Under the pieces are notes generated by a model. That model did no database searches. It worked only from the letters and a program-made list of their open reading frames with translations, and was not told the origin of the DNA. The position numbers and the translations under genes are program-made. Source: a bacterium Ga0077546 (GTDB taxonomy: Bacteria > Cyanobacteriota > Vampirovibrionia > Obscuribacterales > Obscuribacteraceae). Taken from it: a stretch of 10,594 nt of DNA. Numbering within the stretch: the first letter of the stretch is position 1; every line of letters starts with the position of its first letter. The stretch is from the NCBI GenBank assembly GCA_001464165.1, contig LNEX01000178.1:1-10594 (forward strand), read 5' to 3'. Below are positions 1-6,740 of the stretch, one piece after another.

Positions 1-24
1 AGCGTCACCAAAACCTGCATCTAT

Positions 25-576
25 CTATTTAGCGCTCATTTCAAGTTCTCGCAATGACTCAAAAGCTCGCGCAACACCTGAAGCAGCGGCCTTTCGATAC
101 CAATAGATAGCCTGCTCTCTATCCACAGCCACAAATTTACCATGTTGATAGCAAGCAGCTAAATCAAACTGCCCTCTGCCGGAGCCATTTTTAGCTGCTG
201 CTTCATACCACCTAAAGGCATCGCTATCACTCTGTTGCGTGCCCCATCCGCGGTCATACATATAAGCAAGATTGAACTGTCCATCGCAGTCGTCCTGATT
301 GGCAGCCAGCCTAAACCAGTGCAGTGCTTTGACATAATCGCGCTCTACACCTAAACCATTCAAGTATAGAGAGCCCAAGTTATATTGAGCCACGCTGAAA
401 CCAGCTTCAGCTGCCTCTGTGTAGTATTGAAGAGCCAGTTCTAAATTGCGTTCAACTCCTTCACCCTTAACCAACATCAACCCTTGCTGGGTCTTCGCCG
501 CCAAATCTCCACTGAGCGCCTTGGCCGCTAGCTCTAAAAATTTCTTTTGGGCAGCAGCATCAATCTTTAAAACCAT
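25..576 (-). CDS. Sel1-repeat (TPR-like) protein
   Basis: A 183-residue protein built almost entirely of Sel1-like repeats, the roughly 36-residue alpha-helical hairpins related to TPRs that act as protein-interaction scaffolds. Four units are visible at about residues 26-61, 62-97, 98-133 and 134-169. Each has the A-x-x-x-L-G/A-x-x-Y-x-x-G pattern followed by a second helix ending W-Y/F-x-x-A-A. There is no signal peptide or membrane segment, so it is probably cytoplasmic, and no catalytic domain is attached. The ATG at 576 is the only reasonable start, since the first 25 residues form a helical cap. The Shine-Dalgarno is poor. It is transcribed divergently from the DUF4139 gene across a 129-bp gap with no convincing promoter. 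The family assignment is firm; the partner and pathway cannot be told from sequence. Confidence 0.9.
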   Translation of the reverse strand: MVLKIDAAAQKKFLELAAKALSGDLAAKTQQGLMLVKGEGVERNLELALQYYTEAAEAGFSVAQYNLGSLYLNGLGVERDYVKALHWFRLAANQDDCDGQFNLAYMYDRGWGTQQSDSDAFRWYEAAAKNGSGRGQFDLAACYQHGKFVAVDREQAIYWYRKAAASGVARAFESLRELEMSAK

Positions 577-705
577 ACGAAAAAGTTACTCTTATAAATT
601 GAACCTGGCAAAATTCTACGACAATTGAGAGCAAGTTCAGGGTTTTTCCTGAGGTACTACTAAGGGGCTGATGATTTAATCGGGAAAGCACCTAATCAGG
701 CACCA

Positions 706-2655
706 ATGAGGCTAAAAATGCACCCTTCGGCAAGAAAACTCTCGCTACCTCGCCTCTTGACCCTATATTTGACCACAGTAACAGCAACGTTGACCAGTCC
801 TGGGCTTACCCTAACAGTCCAAGCCAGCACTACAAAGACTGCAAAAATAGAACAAAACCAAACTCAAAACCAAAGCTCCAGCCAAACAGGCGCGCTTAGC
901 AGCGATGCCACAGTGAACAGCCTGGCTCACATGCCAGTGCAAGAAGTGACAGTCTTCAAAGATGGTCATGCGCTCCTGATACACGAAGGACTTATGCCGC
1001 TAACCGCTAGCGGTGACGTAGTGCTTGAAGACTTACCTAAACCAGTATTGGGCACATTCTTTCCTTATAGTATGGAGCCCCAAGCAAAGCTAAGCTCAGT
1101 AACAGCAGGTCGAAGAAAAATCACAAACAGGCAAACGGCCCTTACCCTGCCTGAACTGATCGCCGCCAATGCCGGAGCAATGGTGCATATCGATGAACTA
1201 ATCGGTGTCGGTGAAAACGCTAAGCTGGTTTCGTACGATGCAAAAATCATCGGTATTCCCACCCGCTCAGCCGAAGAGCTGGCCCGGGCAGGCCAAGAGC
1301 GAGTTGATTCAAGCTTAGTCTTGCCACAAAAGAGCAGCTTGGTTAAGCTAAAAACAGATACCGGAACAACTTACATACCAATCGATCGCATCCAAACTCT
1401 TTCATTCAAGTCAGAACCAGATTCTCATCTCAAAGATGAATACATCCGCCATACTTTGACCATGGCTTTAGATTGGCAGAAGAGCGCTAACACAAAAGCC
1501 AGAGTTGGCATGATGTATCTAGAAAAAGGCATAAGGTGGATTCCAAACTACAAAGTCACCATTGACGGACAGGGACACGCCAAAGTAAAGCTACAAGCCA
1601 CAATCGTTAACGATCTTACTGACCTAAAAGACGTCAATTGCAACTTAGTTGTTGGTGTTCCATCTTTTGCCTTCAAAGGTGACGTAGATCCGATCTCGCT
1701 TTCAGAAACGCTCGCCCATGTAGCATCTAATGCCGCCCAAGAATCCAGATTACGCAACAGATTTAGTAATGCCATCATGTCGCAGGCAGTAGGCTATACC
1801 AGAGAGAGCGATGAAGAGAGTACTACTACGACTCAGGCCAGCACTGAATCAACTAAAAATGAAGATCTCTTTGTCTTCAACCTTAAGCATTTGACTCTAA
1901 AAAAAGGCGAGCGCATGATAGTTCCCGTGCAAGAGTACACGGTCGATTACAAAGATCTCTATACCTTCGACCTTGCAATTGCGCCACCCCCAGAAGTGCA
2001 AAGTCAAAACAATCACATTCTCAATTCTGGCAAAACTGACGAGCAGAAGTTCATCGATAGCAACAAGATAATCCACAAGATACGCTTGTTCAATAGCAGC
2101 AAGCAACCATTTACTACGGCGCCAGCACTAATAGTGGTGGCAGATACTAATAGCAGCCCCAACCGCAACCCCGGTGGTATTCCTAACAACTGGGGCAAAG
2201 ACGGCGAAGTTTTGGCACAAGGCATGATGACCTATGCTTCACCAGGCAGCAACGCCGACCTGACTCTCACCAATGCCGTTGACATCAAGGCCAAGAAAGA
2301 AGAAAGAGAAACAAGCAGAACTGCCGATGCCGTCACATGGCAAGACTACAAGTACGCTCGGGTCAACCTTGCTGGCACAATCACCCTAACAAACTATATG
2401 ACCAAACCAGTCACTGTTGAAATCACAAGAAAGGTACTCGGCCGCCTCGACAATGTTTCAAAAGGCGGCATCATGACAATGACCAATACCATCGACGAAA
2501 TTAGAAACAGCGATCTACCGCCTTGGTGGGGCTATTTCAATTGGCCCGGCTGGTGGTCATATATGAATGGCATCGGCAAATTCACCTTCACAGAGACAAT
2601 TCAACCAGGCAAAACCATCAATGTCGACTATGGCTGGCACTACTTCTGGCGTTAA
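706..2655 (+). CDS. Secreted DUF4139-family protein (MuiA-like)
   Basis: A 649-residue exported protein of unknown biochemical role. Residues 1-40 are a Sec-type signal peptide with a basic start, hydrophobic core and likely cleavage after V-Q-A40. A Gln/Ser/Thr-rich linker follows to about 72. Residues 78-125 resemble the N-terminal strand pattern of the MuiA/DUF4139 group (V-x-x-V-T-V-F-K-D-G, then L-E-D-L-P). The DUF4139 core starts near 266 with the hallmark W278-I-P280-x-Y282, continues through the 'N-D-L-T-D-L-K-D-V' strand, and has the 'E-D-L-F-V-F-N-L … L-T-L-K-K-G-E-R' segment at 386-403. It ends with an N-x-x-x-x-P-V-T-V-E-I strand. The C-terminal part is rich in aromatics (W607, W608, W613, W616, W617). 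Homologues are named mucoidy inhibitor A, but no enzyme activity is established. The start is ambiguous: ATG 706 has AGG five bases upstream, while ATG 718 has GAGG six bases upstream. Confidence 0.78.
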   Translation: MRLKMHPSARKLSLPRLLTLYLTTVTATLTSPGLTLTVQASTTKTAKIEQNQTQNQSSSQTGALSSDATVNSLAHMPVQEVTVFKDGHALLIHEGLMPLTASGDVVLEDLPKPVLGTFFPYSMEPQAKLSSVTAGRRKITNRQTALTLPELIAANAGAMVHIDELIGVGENAKLVSYDAKIIGIPTRSAEELARAGQERVDSSLVLPQKSSLVKLKTDTGTTYIPIDRIQTLSFKSEPDSHLKDEYIRHTLTMALDWQKSANTKARVGMMYLEKGIRWIPNYKVTIDGQGHAKVKLQATIVNDLTDLKDVNCNLVVGVPSFAFKGDVDPISLSETLAHVASNAAQESRLRNRFSNAIMSQAVGYTRESDEESTTTTQASTESTKNEDLFVFNLKHLTLKKGERMIVPVQEYTVDYKDLYTFDLAIAPPPEVQSQNNHILNSGKTDEQKFIDSNKIIHKIRLFNSSKQPFTTAPALIVVADTNSSPNRNPGGIPNNWGKDGEVLAQGMMTYASPGSNADLTLTNAVDIKAKKEERETSRTADAVTWQDYKYARVNLAGTITLTNYMTKPVTVEITRKVLGRLDNVSKGGIMTMTNTIDEIRNSDLPPWWGYFNWPGWWSYMNGIGKFTFTETIQPGKTINVDYGWHYFWR

Positions 2656-2662
2656 TGCGTGG

Positions 2663-3127
2663 TTAATATGCCGGGATCATGGCTGGGCATTGCTTCGACC
2701 TCTCAGCAATATCGGCAAATGCAGCCGCCCCTTCATTGCCAAGCTTCTCAGCTAAGACCATTGCCTTCTCTCTCTCGATAGTGAGAGCAGAAGGGTCTGT
2801 CCATGTGTCATAAGGAAAATCAGCGCTCTTTTGCCGACGGAACCAAATTTCTACTCCTTCGGTCTTCCAAACCAAGACAGCAGGTAGGGGTTGACCATCG
2901 TCACTTTGCTTTTGCAAACCCATCAATACAGAGCGCGGCAGCTTGACTACCAACCCCCCTGGGTAAAGTTTCACTTCGCTCTCACGCACAACTTCAATTA
3001 TTTCAGAAGTGAGTTTATGAACCGCCACTAGACTACCGCTCTCTTGGCGACACCACGGCAACGTTTTCAGATACTGAACGAACTCAGTGCCCACATATGC
3101 GGCTTGCGAGTCAACAAAATCGGTCAT
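2663..3127 (-). CDS. Hypothetical protein, unrecognised family
   Basis: About 154 residues with no signal peptide, membrane segment or motif I recognise. It looks like a small soluble alpha/beta protein: a strand-rich middle (L-V-A-V-H-K, V-K-L-Y-P-G-G-L-V-V-K-L-P, A-V-L-V-W-K-T, V-E-I-W-F-R-R) is followed by a helical C-terminus rich in Ala and Glu. The start is uncertain. ATG 3127 has a GGAG 11 bases upstream. An in-frame GTG at 3175 would add 16 residues, but it has no Shine-Dalgarno and lies only about 12 bases from the predicted transcription start. The gene is convergent with the DUF4139 gene, with 7 bp between the two stop codons and no terminator hairpin there. A promoter is readable at 3194-3222. 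Residue composition and the tight fit between neighbours support a real gene; the function is unknown. Confidence 0.65.
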   Translation of the reverse strand: MTDFVDSQAAYVGTEFVQYLKTLPWCRQESGSLVAVHKLTSEIIEVVRESEVKLYPGGLVVKLPRSVLMGLQKQSDDGQPLPAVLVWKTEGVEIWFRRQKSADFPYDTWTDPSALTIEREKAMVLAEKLGNEGAAAFADIAERSKQCPAMIPAY

Positions 3128-3193
3128 TTCAAGTGATGCTCCGGTTGATAGCTTTAACTTATTTACCCATATCACCAGTTGTGATAAGTGGAA

Positions 3194-3222
3194 ATAATAT
3201 TAAGAGTGAGGCTGATAATCAA
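3194..3222 (-). promoter_or_regulatory. Sigma70-like promoter for the 2663-3127 gene
   Basis: On the minus strand, TTGATT (3217-3222) and TATTAT (3194-3199) are separated by exactly 17 bp. Each matches the sigma70 consensus well. Transcription would begin near 3187, leaving a leader of about 60 nt to ATG 3127, or about 12 nt to the alternative GTG 3175. The call rests on pattern and position only. Confidence 0.5.
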
Positions 3223-3297
3223 ACTAAATTGTCGCAAGTGTATAAGCAGATGCGAGTTGGGCGTTAATATTCTCTTGTGTGTGGAACATTCATAGAG

Positions 3298-3316
3298 ACC
3301 ACAGATTTAATGTGGT
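3298..3316. repeat. Inverted repeat ACCACA-N7-TGTGGT
   Basis: A perfect 6-bp inverted repeat with a 7-bp AT-rich centre (3304-3310), in the divergent intergenic region about 110 bp before the FHA start. A further TGTGG lies just upstream at about 3280-3284. It could be an operator for a dimeric regulator or a small stem-loop. No promoter could be placed against it with confidence, so its role is open. Confidence 0.3.
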
Positions 3317-3423
3317 TGCTCTTGATGCATTTGCCGTAGCATGTGACAACGATTCACGTAGAAGCAATTGCGCAGAATAAAACATCACTAGGTATCTAAT
3401 CAACTCCAGAAGAAAGCAGCAAA

Positions 3424-4200
3424 ATGGGCAACGAAGAAGGTAACAACACTCCAACTGCATTTCTAGTCGACCTGGTCTCCAACCGGAAGATCCCAGTCGC
3501 TACCCCTAGGTGTCGAGTCGGCCGCGACGACTTAAACGACATCGTTATTAGTGGCGATCAGTCAATTTCGCGATTTCATTTCATTATTAGCTATGAAAAT
3601 GACGAGTTCACGGTGCAAGATGCTAAGAGCAGACACGGTACGTTCTTAAATGGCAACCAGATCACCAGCCCTGAAAACATTAAAGATGGCGACGTATTAA
3701 AAGTAGGCGTCTCACTTTTCTGGTTCGTAGTTGAAGCCGCACAAGCGCCTGGGTCAGAACCGCTTAATCAGCCAACAGTGGCGGCAATCAGCGGCGAACG
3801 CTCAGACGGTGTTGGCATAACGGTCAAAGGGCAGACGGTGCAAGCGGTCGAAGCTTCTCCCATGACAGACACCAGCGCCAATATCAAGGCGGTAGATGAT
3901 GGAGCGTCAAAGGCAGCCACACAAGAAATGGCTATTCCTGACGCCAAAACCTTAGATAAGATGGAAGAGGCAGCCAACTCAATTCAAATTGAGCCCAAAA
4001 TTGAATCAAAGGTAGACGCACCAAAGGCTTCTCTTGCTTCGCTCTTACAGCCCTTGGCGACAGAAGTAGTGCAGAGCAATGAAGATGCCGTAAAAGCCAA
4101 GCTGGCAGCCCAAGACAAAGAATTGCTGGAAGAGCTGGATAGCTCGAGCGACACGGCTGCAGAAAGTACACCAGAAGCAAAAGATGACAGCAAACCTTAA
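3424..4200 (+). CDS. FHA-domain protein (N-terminal part of a frame cut by TAA)
   Basis: A 258-residue product whose N-terminus is a classic forkhead-associated domain, the phosphothreonine-peptide binding fold. Residues about 22-106 contain G33-R34, then N-D-I-V-I, S49-R50-x-H52, the S69-x-x-G72-T73 turn and N76-G77, and finally a D-G-D-x-L-K-V-G strand. The phosphopeptide-contacting positions (R34, S49, N76) are all present, so binding should be intact. From about residue 110 the protein is Ala/Glu/Asp/Lys-rich and looks disordered. ATG 3424 follows a weak purine-rich Shine-Dalgarno. The TAA at 4198-4200 is followed, in the same frame, by open sequence of the same acidic character through to 5559. 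The protein therefore looks like the front of a longer FHA, linker, coiled-coil and C-terminal-domain protein. If the stop is real, it leaves an FHA domain with a short tail. Confidence 0.88.
   Translation: MGNEEGNNTPTAFLVDLVSNRKIPVATPRCRVGRDDLNDIVISGDQSISRFHFIISYENDEFTVQDAKSRHGTFLNGNQITSPENIKDGDVLKVGVSLFWFVVEAAQAPGSEPLNQPTVAAISGERSDGVGITVKGQTVQAVEASPMTDTSANIKAVDDGASKAATQEMAIPDAKTLDKMEEAANSIQIEPKIESKVDAPKASLASLLQPLATEVVQSNEDAVKAKLAAQDKELLEELDSSSDTAAESTPEAKDDSKP
4198..4200 (+). other. In-frame TAA splitting one long reading frame
   Basis: The frame opened at 3424 has exactly one stop before 5557-5559: this TAA, codon 259 of 712. The 45 codons after it (4201-4335) contain no ATG, GTG or TTG, and the TTG at 4336 has no Shine-Dalgarno. 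Amino-acid composition does not change across the stop. A single base change (to CAA, GAA or AAA) would restore one protein of 711 residues. Possible readings are a nonsense mutation, a sequencing or assembly error, or two separately translated halves. The context (TAA then G) does not resemble known readthrough sites. Confidence 0.8.
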
Positions 4201-4335
4201 GCAGCCTCTAACGAAGTAGAAGTAGATTACAGCTCTGCCGGCATCACTGTTGACTCTGAGGCTAGCGTAGATAGCACAGGCGAAAACAACGTTTCTAACG
4301 ACGACAACAACGGCGCTGGACTACCAACCAAAGTA

Positions 4336-5559
4336 TTGAACAAACCCAGCGACACTGTCACCCTTGAAGCCCTTCAGCCCACAGGCCTGGCTTCATCGCT
4401 CGACAGCAGCCCGGAAAATGGCGACAGCTCTAATGCAACTAGCGAATCAGCAATAAGTGAGCCGCCTGCGGCAGAAGGAGAAACGCAAGCCGAAGTCAAG
4501 AAGGAAGTCGCAAAAGTAGCTCTCGGAGACCTTCTCTCCAGCCCAGAAGAAACTACGCCAGCAACTGACCGGCAAGTTCAAGAGGTTCAAGAAATTGAAC
4601 AACCTGCCGCTGAAGTGGTAAGAGCAGTCGCAGAAAACGAAGAGGATGCAAAAAAGGAAACCGAAGCCGAATTGGCGCAAGCTGAGCCTGAAGTCACCGT
4701 GGCCGAAAGTTCTACCTTATCGCCACCTAACGCTGAAATCAGTGGGGAATCAGGGTCTAATGGATCGGTAAGCGCCGCGCATTATGGCGAATCTGCCGGA
4801 CTTGATCTTGGTTCTATCAATTTAGATGATGCAATGACACTACGAGCGGGGGCTACTGACGTGCCGGATTGGACAAAACGATATTTCTCAGATGAAATCG
4901 CAAAGCTTAATACAGAGCTCGATGAACTGAATGAACAGGTGAAACTCGCGCAACAAAAAATTCGCGATGTCGAAACCCGTGTAGCTCTTACAAAAGGGGT
5001 ACGCAATACTCTTCTGACAACAACCGGTGATGAATTGGTTGAAGCCTGCGGCAAAGTACTGAGCTTAATCGGCTGGAAAGTAACTATTGCAGCCGATGAC
5101 AAACATGAGCTAAGACTAGAAGTCGATGAAAAACATGTCTGCATCGCTCGTGTAATCTGGACAACAACGCAAGCAGAGCGCTCTCACCTTGGTCAACTTT
5201 CAATTTCGCAAACCCGCTATTGGTGCGAAAAAGGAACAGAGCCAAAAGGCATCTTAATTGTTAGCAAAATCAGCGACCAACCGCCAACTGGTGGGGGTTC
5301 GTCAGTTGAGGAAATGGAACTGGCCGAGTATGCAGCCAAGAAAAACGTCTGCTTAATGACTACCATGCAATTGCTCGCCCTCTACAAAGAAGTAGCATTA
5401 GATGATGCCAAACCAGATGGCTTGAGAACAGCCATTGTCGCAGCCAACGGGTGGCTCTCAGGCCACGACCTTGAACCAGGTTCAGCAGAGCTTGTTGAAA
5501 AAGAAGACGCGTCGCAAACATCTAACAAACTAAGTTCGCTTCTCTCAGCTTCTAGCTAG
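4336..5559 (+). CDS. Acidic linker, coiled coil and PD-(D/E)XK-like C-terminal domain (distal part of FHA frame)
   Basis: A 407-residue product if it starts at TTG 4336, but that start has no Shine-Dalgarno and the frame is open back to the TAA at 4198. It is best read as the distal half of the FHA gene. Residues 1-170 are an acidic, low-complexity, probably disordered linker. Residues about 184-216 form a heptad-like coiled coil (L-N-T-E-L-D-E-L-N-E-Q-V). Residues about 232-360 look like a restriction-endonuclease-fold domain: D-E-L-V-E-A-C-G-K-V-L-S-L-I-G-W-K-V helix, three strands, a Q-L-S-I-S-Q-T-R helix, a G-I-L-I-V-S-K strand and an L-M-T-T-M-Q-L-L-A-L-Y helix. The usual E-x-K is replaced by A-R-V-I-W, so catalysis is unlikely. 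The fold call is by pattern only. A strong terminator follows 40 bp downstream. Confidence 0.65.
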   Translation: MNKPSDTVTLEALQPTGLASSLDSSPENGDSSNATSESAISEPPAAEGETQAEVKKEVAKVALGDLLSSPEETTPATDRQVQEVQEIEQPAAEVVRAVAENEEDAKKETEAELAQAEPEVTVAESSTLSPPNAEISGESGSNGSVSAAHYGESAGLDLGSINLDDAMTLRAGATDVPDWTKRYFSDEIAKLNTELDELNEQVKLAQQKIRDVETRVALTKGVRNTLLTTTGDELVEACGKVLSLIGWKVTIAADDKHELRLEVDEKHVCIARVIWTTTQAERSHLGQLSISQTRYWCEKGTEPKGILIVSKISDQPPTGGGSSVEEMELAEYAAKKNVCLMTTMQLLALYKEVALDDAKPDGLRTAIVAANGWLSGHDLEPGSAELVEKEDASQTSNKLSSLLSASS

Positions 5560-5598
5560 ATAGTAAAAGACCGAATCAATAACTTAGACAAAAATTCC

Positions 5599-5632
5599 AA
5601 GCAGAGAAGACCTAGGTTTTCTCTGCTTTTTT
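5599..5632 (+). terminator. Rho-independent terminator after the FHA frame
   Basis: A perfect 10-bp stem (AAGCAGAGAA at 5599-5608 with TTCTCTGCTT at 5619-5628) surrounds a CCTAGG core that can extend the stem. It is followed by T-tract 5627-5632. It lies 40 bp after the stop at 5559, so the 3424-5559 transcription unit ends here and the transporter is transcribed separately. Confidence 0.88.
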
Positions 5633-5637
5633 CACAG

Positions 5638-5643
5638 TAGAAT
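5638..5643 (+). promoter_or_regulatory. Candidate -10 element for the transporter gene
   Basis: TAGAAT matches the sigma70 -10 consensus at five of six positions and sits six bases after the terminator T-tract. No good -35 is present, since that position falls inside the terminator stem. A start near 5650 would give a leader of about 38 nt to TTG 5688. Confidence 0.3.
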
Positions 5644-5687
5644 TGAAATCAAGCACGCAGTTCTGGCATAAAGCGCAAGGTAGAAGG

Positions 5688-6650
5688 TTGGAAGCAATAA
5701 AGCCCAGCAGAATTCGCATTATTCTGGCGTTTCTCACAATCTATTTGATTTGGGGCTCTACTTACATTGCCATTAAATTTGCCCTTGAAAGTTTTCCTCC
5801 ATTTCTAATGGGGGCAACTCGTTTTTTCACAGCTGGGCTAATCATGTGCGGCTGGATGCTACTGCGCGGAGCGCCTAGGCCCAATCGTTCTCACATGCTG
5901 CCAACGCTAGCCCTCGGCATTTTGCTACTAGTAATAGGCAACACGGGAGTAGTATTAGCCGAAAAAACAGTGCCATCAGGCATGGTATCACTATTGGCCG
6001 CTACCGTGCCAATATTTATAGTTACGCTGCAATGGCTCAAACCCAAAGGTATCAAGCCGACCAAGAGAGTGATCCTAGGTTTGATTACCGGCCTAAGCGG
6101 CCTAGTATTTTTGATCGAGCCTCAAAAATTTGCCGGAGCAGATAGTATTGACTTACTAGGGGTAAGCTTCGTCTTAACTGGCTGTTTGAGCTCGGCAGTC
6201 GGTGCAATTTATTCGAGATCTGCTCACCTACCGAGTTCACAACAACTAACAGCCGGATTACAAATGCTCTTTGCCAGCTTAATACTATTTGTGTGCTCGG
6301 CCTGCGCTGGTGAATTCAGCCAAATTGAGCAACTGCGCATCTCTTTTTTATCTGGCATTTCTTGGCTCTATTTGGTCGTCTTTGGCTCAATGATAGCCTT
6401 TTCTGTCTATATTTGGCTACTGAAGCAGGTCAATCCAGCTCATGTTTCCACTTACGCCTACGTCAACCCTATAGTGGCAATATTTCTCGGGTGGTGGCTG
6501 GCCGGAGAAACAATTTCGATACAAACATTTTTCGGCGCCGGTGTTATCTTAGCAGCCGTATGGCTAATCACCCAAAACGGACCAAAGCCAGAACCGGCTC
6601 TGGCACTTGCGGGCGATGCCACGGCCCTAGAAGCCTGTGCCCTTGAATGA
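5688..6650 (+). CDS. EamA-family (DMT superfamily) transporter, YedA-like
   Basis: An inner-membrane permease of the drug/metabolite transporter superfamily with two EamA repeats and about ten transmembrane helices. The first helix has the diagnostic I-Y-L-I-W-G-S-T-Y-I-A-I-K-F, followed by P-P-x-x-M-G-A-T-R-F, as in YedA/RhaT-type exporters. The second repeat carries A-Y-V-N-P-I-V-A-I-F-L-G and G-A-x-x-I-L-A-A-V-W-L-I-T. The substrate cannot be inferred. Family members export amino acids, metabolites or drugs, and some act in uptake. I chose TTG 5688 because AAGG lies seven bases upstream and the protein then begins just before the first helix (320 residues, normal for the family). A longer frame from TTG 5643 has no Shine-Dalgarno and overlaps the candidate -10. 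The C-terminus after the last helix is a short Ala/Glu-rich cytoplasmic tail. Confidence 0.88.
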   Translation: MEAIKPSRIRIILAFLTIYLIWGSTYIAIKFALESFPPFLMGATRFFTAGLIMCGWMLLRGAPRPNRSHMLPTLALGILLLVIGNTGVVLAEKTVPSGMVSLLAATVPIFIVTLQWLKPKGIKPTKRVILGLITGLSGLVFLIEPQKFAGADSIDLLGVSFVLTGCLSSAVGAIYSRSAHLPSSQQLTAGLQMLFASLILFVCSACAGEFSQIEQLRISFLSGISWLYLVVFGSMIAFSVYIWLLKQVNPAHVSTYAYVNPIVAIFLGWWLAGETISIQTFFGAGVILAAVWLITQNGPKPEPALALAGDATALEACALE

Positions 6651-6740
6651 CTAAACCACCATAGCACCGCCCCTAATATCATTATTGTTGTAAACTAAAA
6701 GAGTTATTGCTAACAATCTGCTGGAGTTTAAGTAAAACAA

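Noticed and set aside
446..628. 60-codon plus-strand open frame over the Sel1 gene start
   Set aside because: It is antisense to well-formed Sel1 repeats and has no ribosome-binding site or recognisable features.
637..652. Stem-loop TCAGG-N6-CCTGA between the Sel1 and DUF4139 genes
   Set aside because: The stem is only 5 bp with the T run inside the loop. It does not fit a terminator and is within chance expectation.
1003..1014. 12-bp perfect palindrome ACCGCTAGCGGT
   Set aside because: It is inside the DUF4139 coding sequence, with no nearby promoter or second copy to suggest a binding site.
4198..4200. Programmed stop-codon readthrough or selenocysteine/pyrrolysine insertion
   Set aside because: The codon is TAA, not TGA or TAG. 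The following context does not match known readthrough signals, and no obvious structure follows. Mutation, sequencing error or separate translation are simpler.
4782..5144. 120-codon minus-strand open frame rich in Ser and Cys
   Set aside because: It lies antisense to the coiled-coil/C-terminal domain region, which has clear protein-like structure on the plus strand. The Ser-rich composition is typical of a shadow frame.
5643..5687. N-terminal extension of the transporter from TTG 5643
   Set aside because: There is no Shine-Dalgarno, it overlaps the candidate -10, and the extra residues precede the normal family start. TTG 5688 has AAGG at good spacing.
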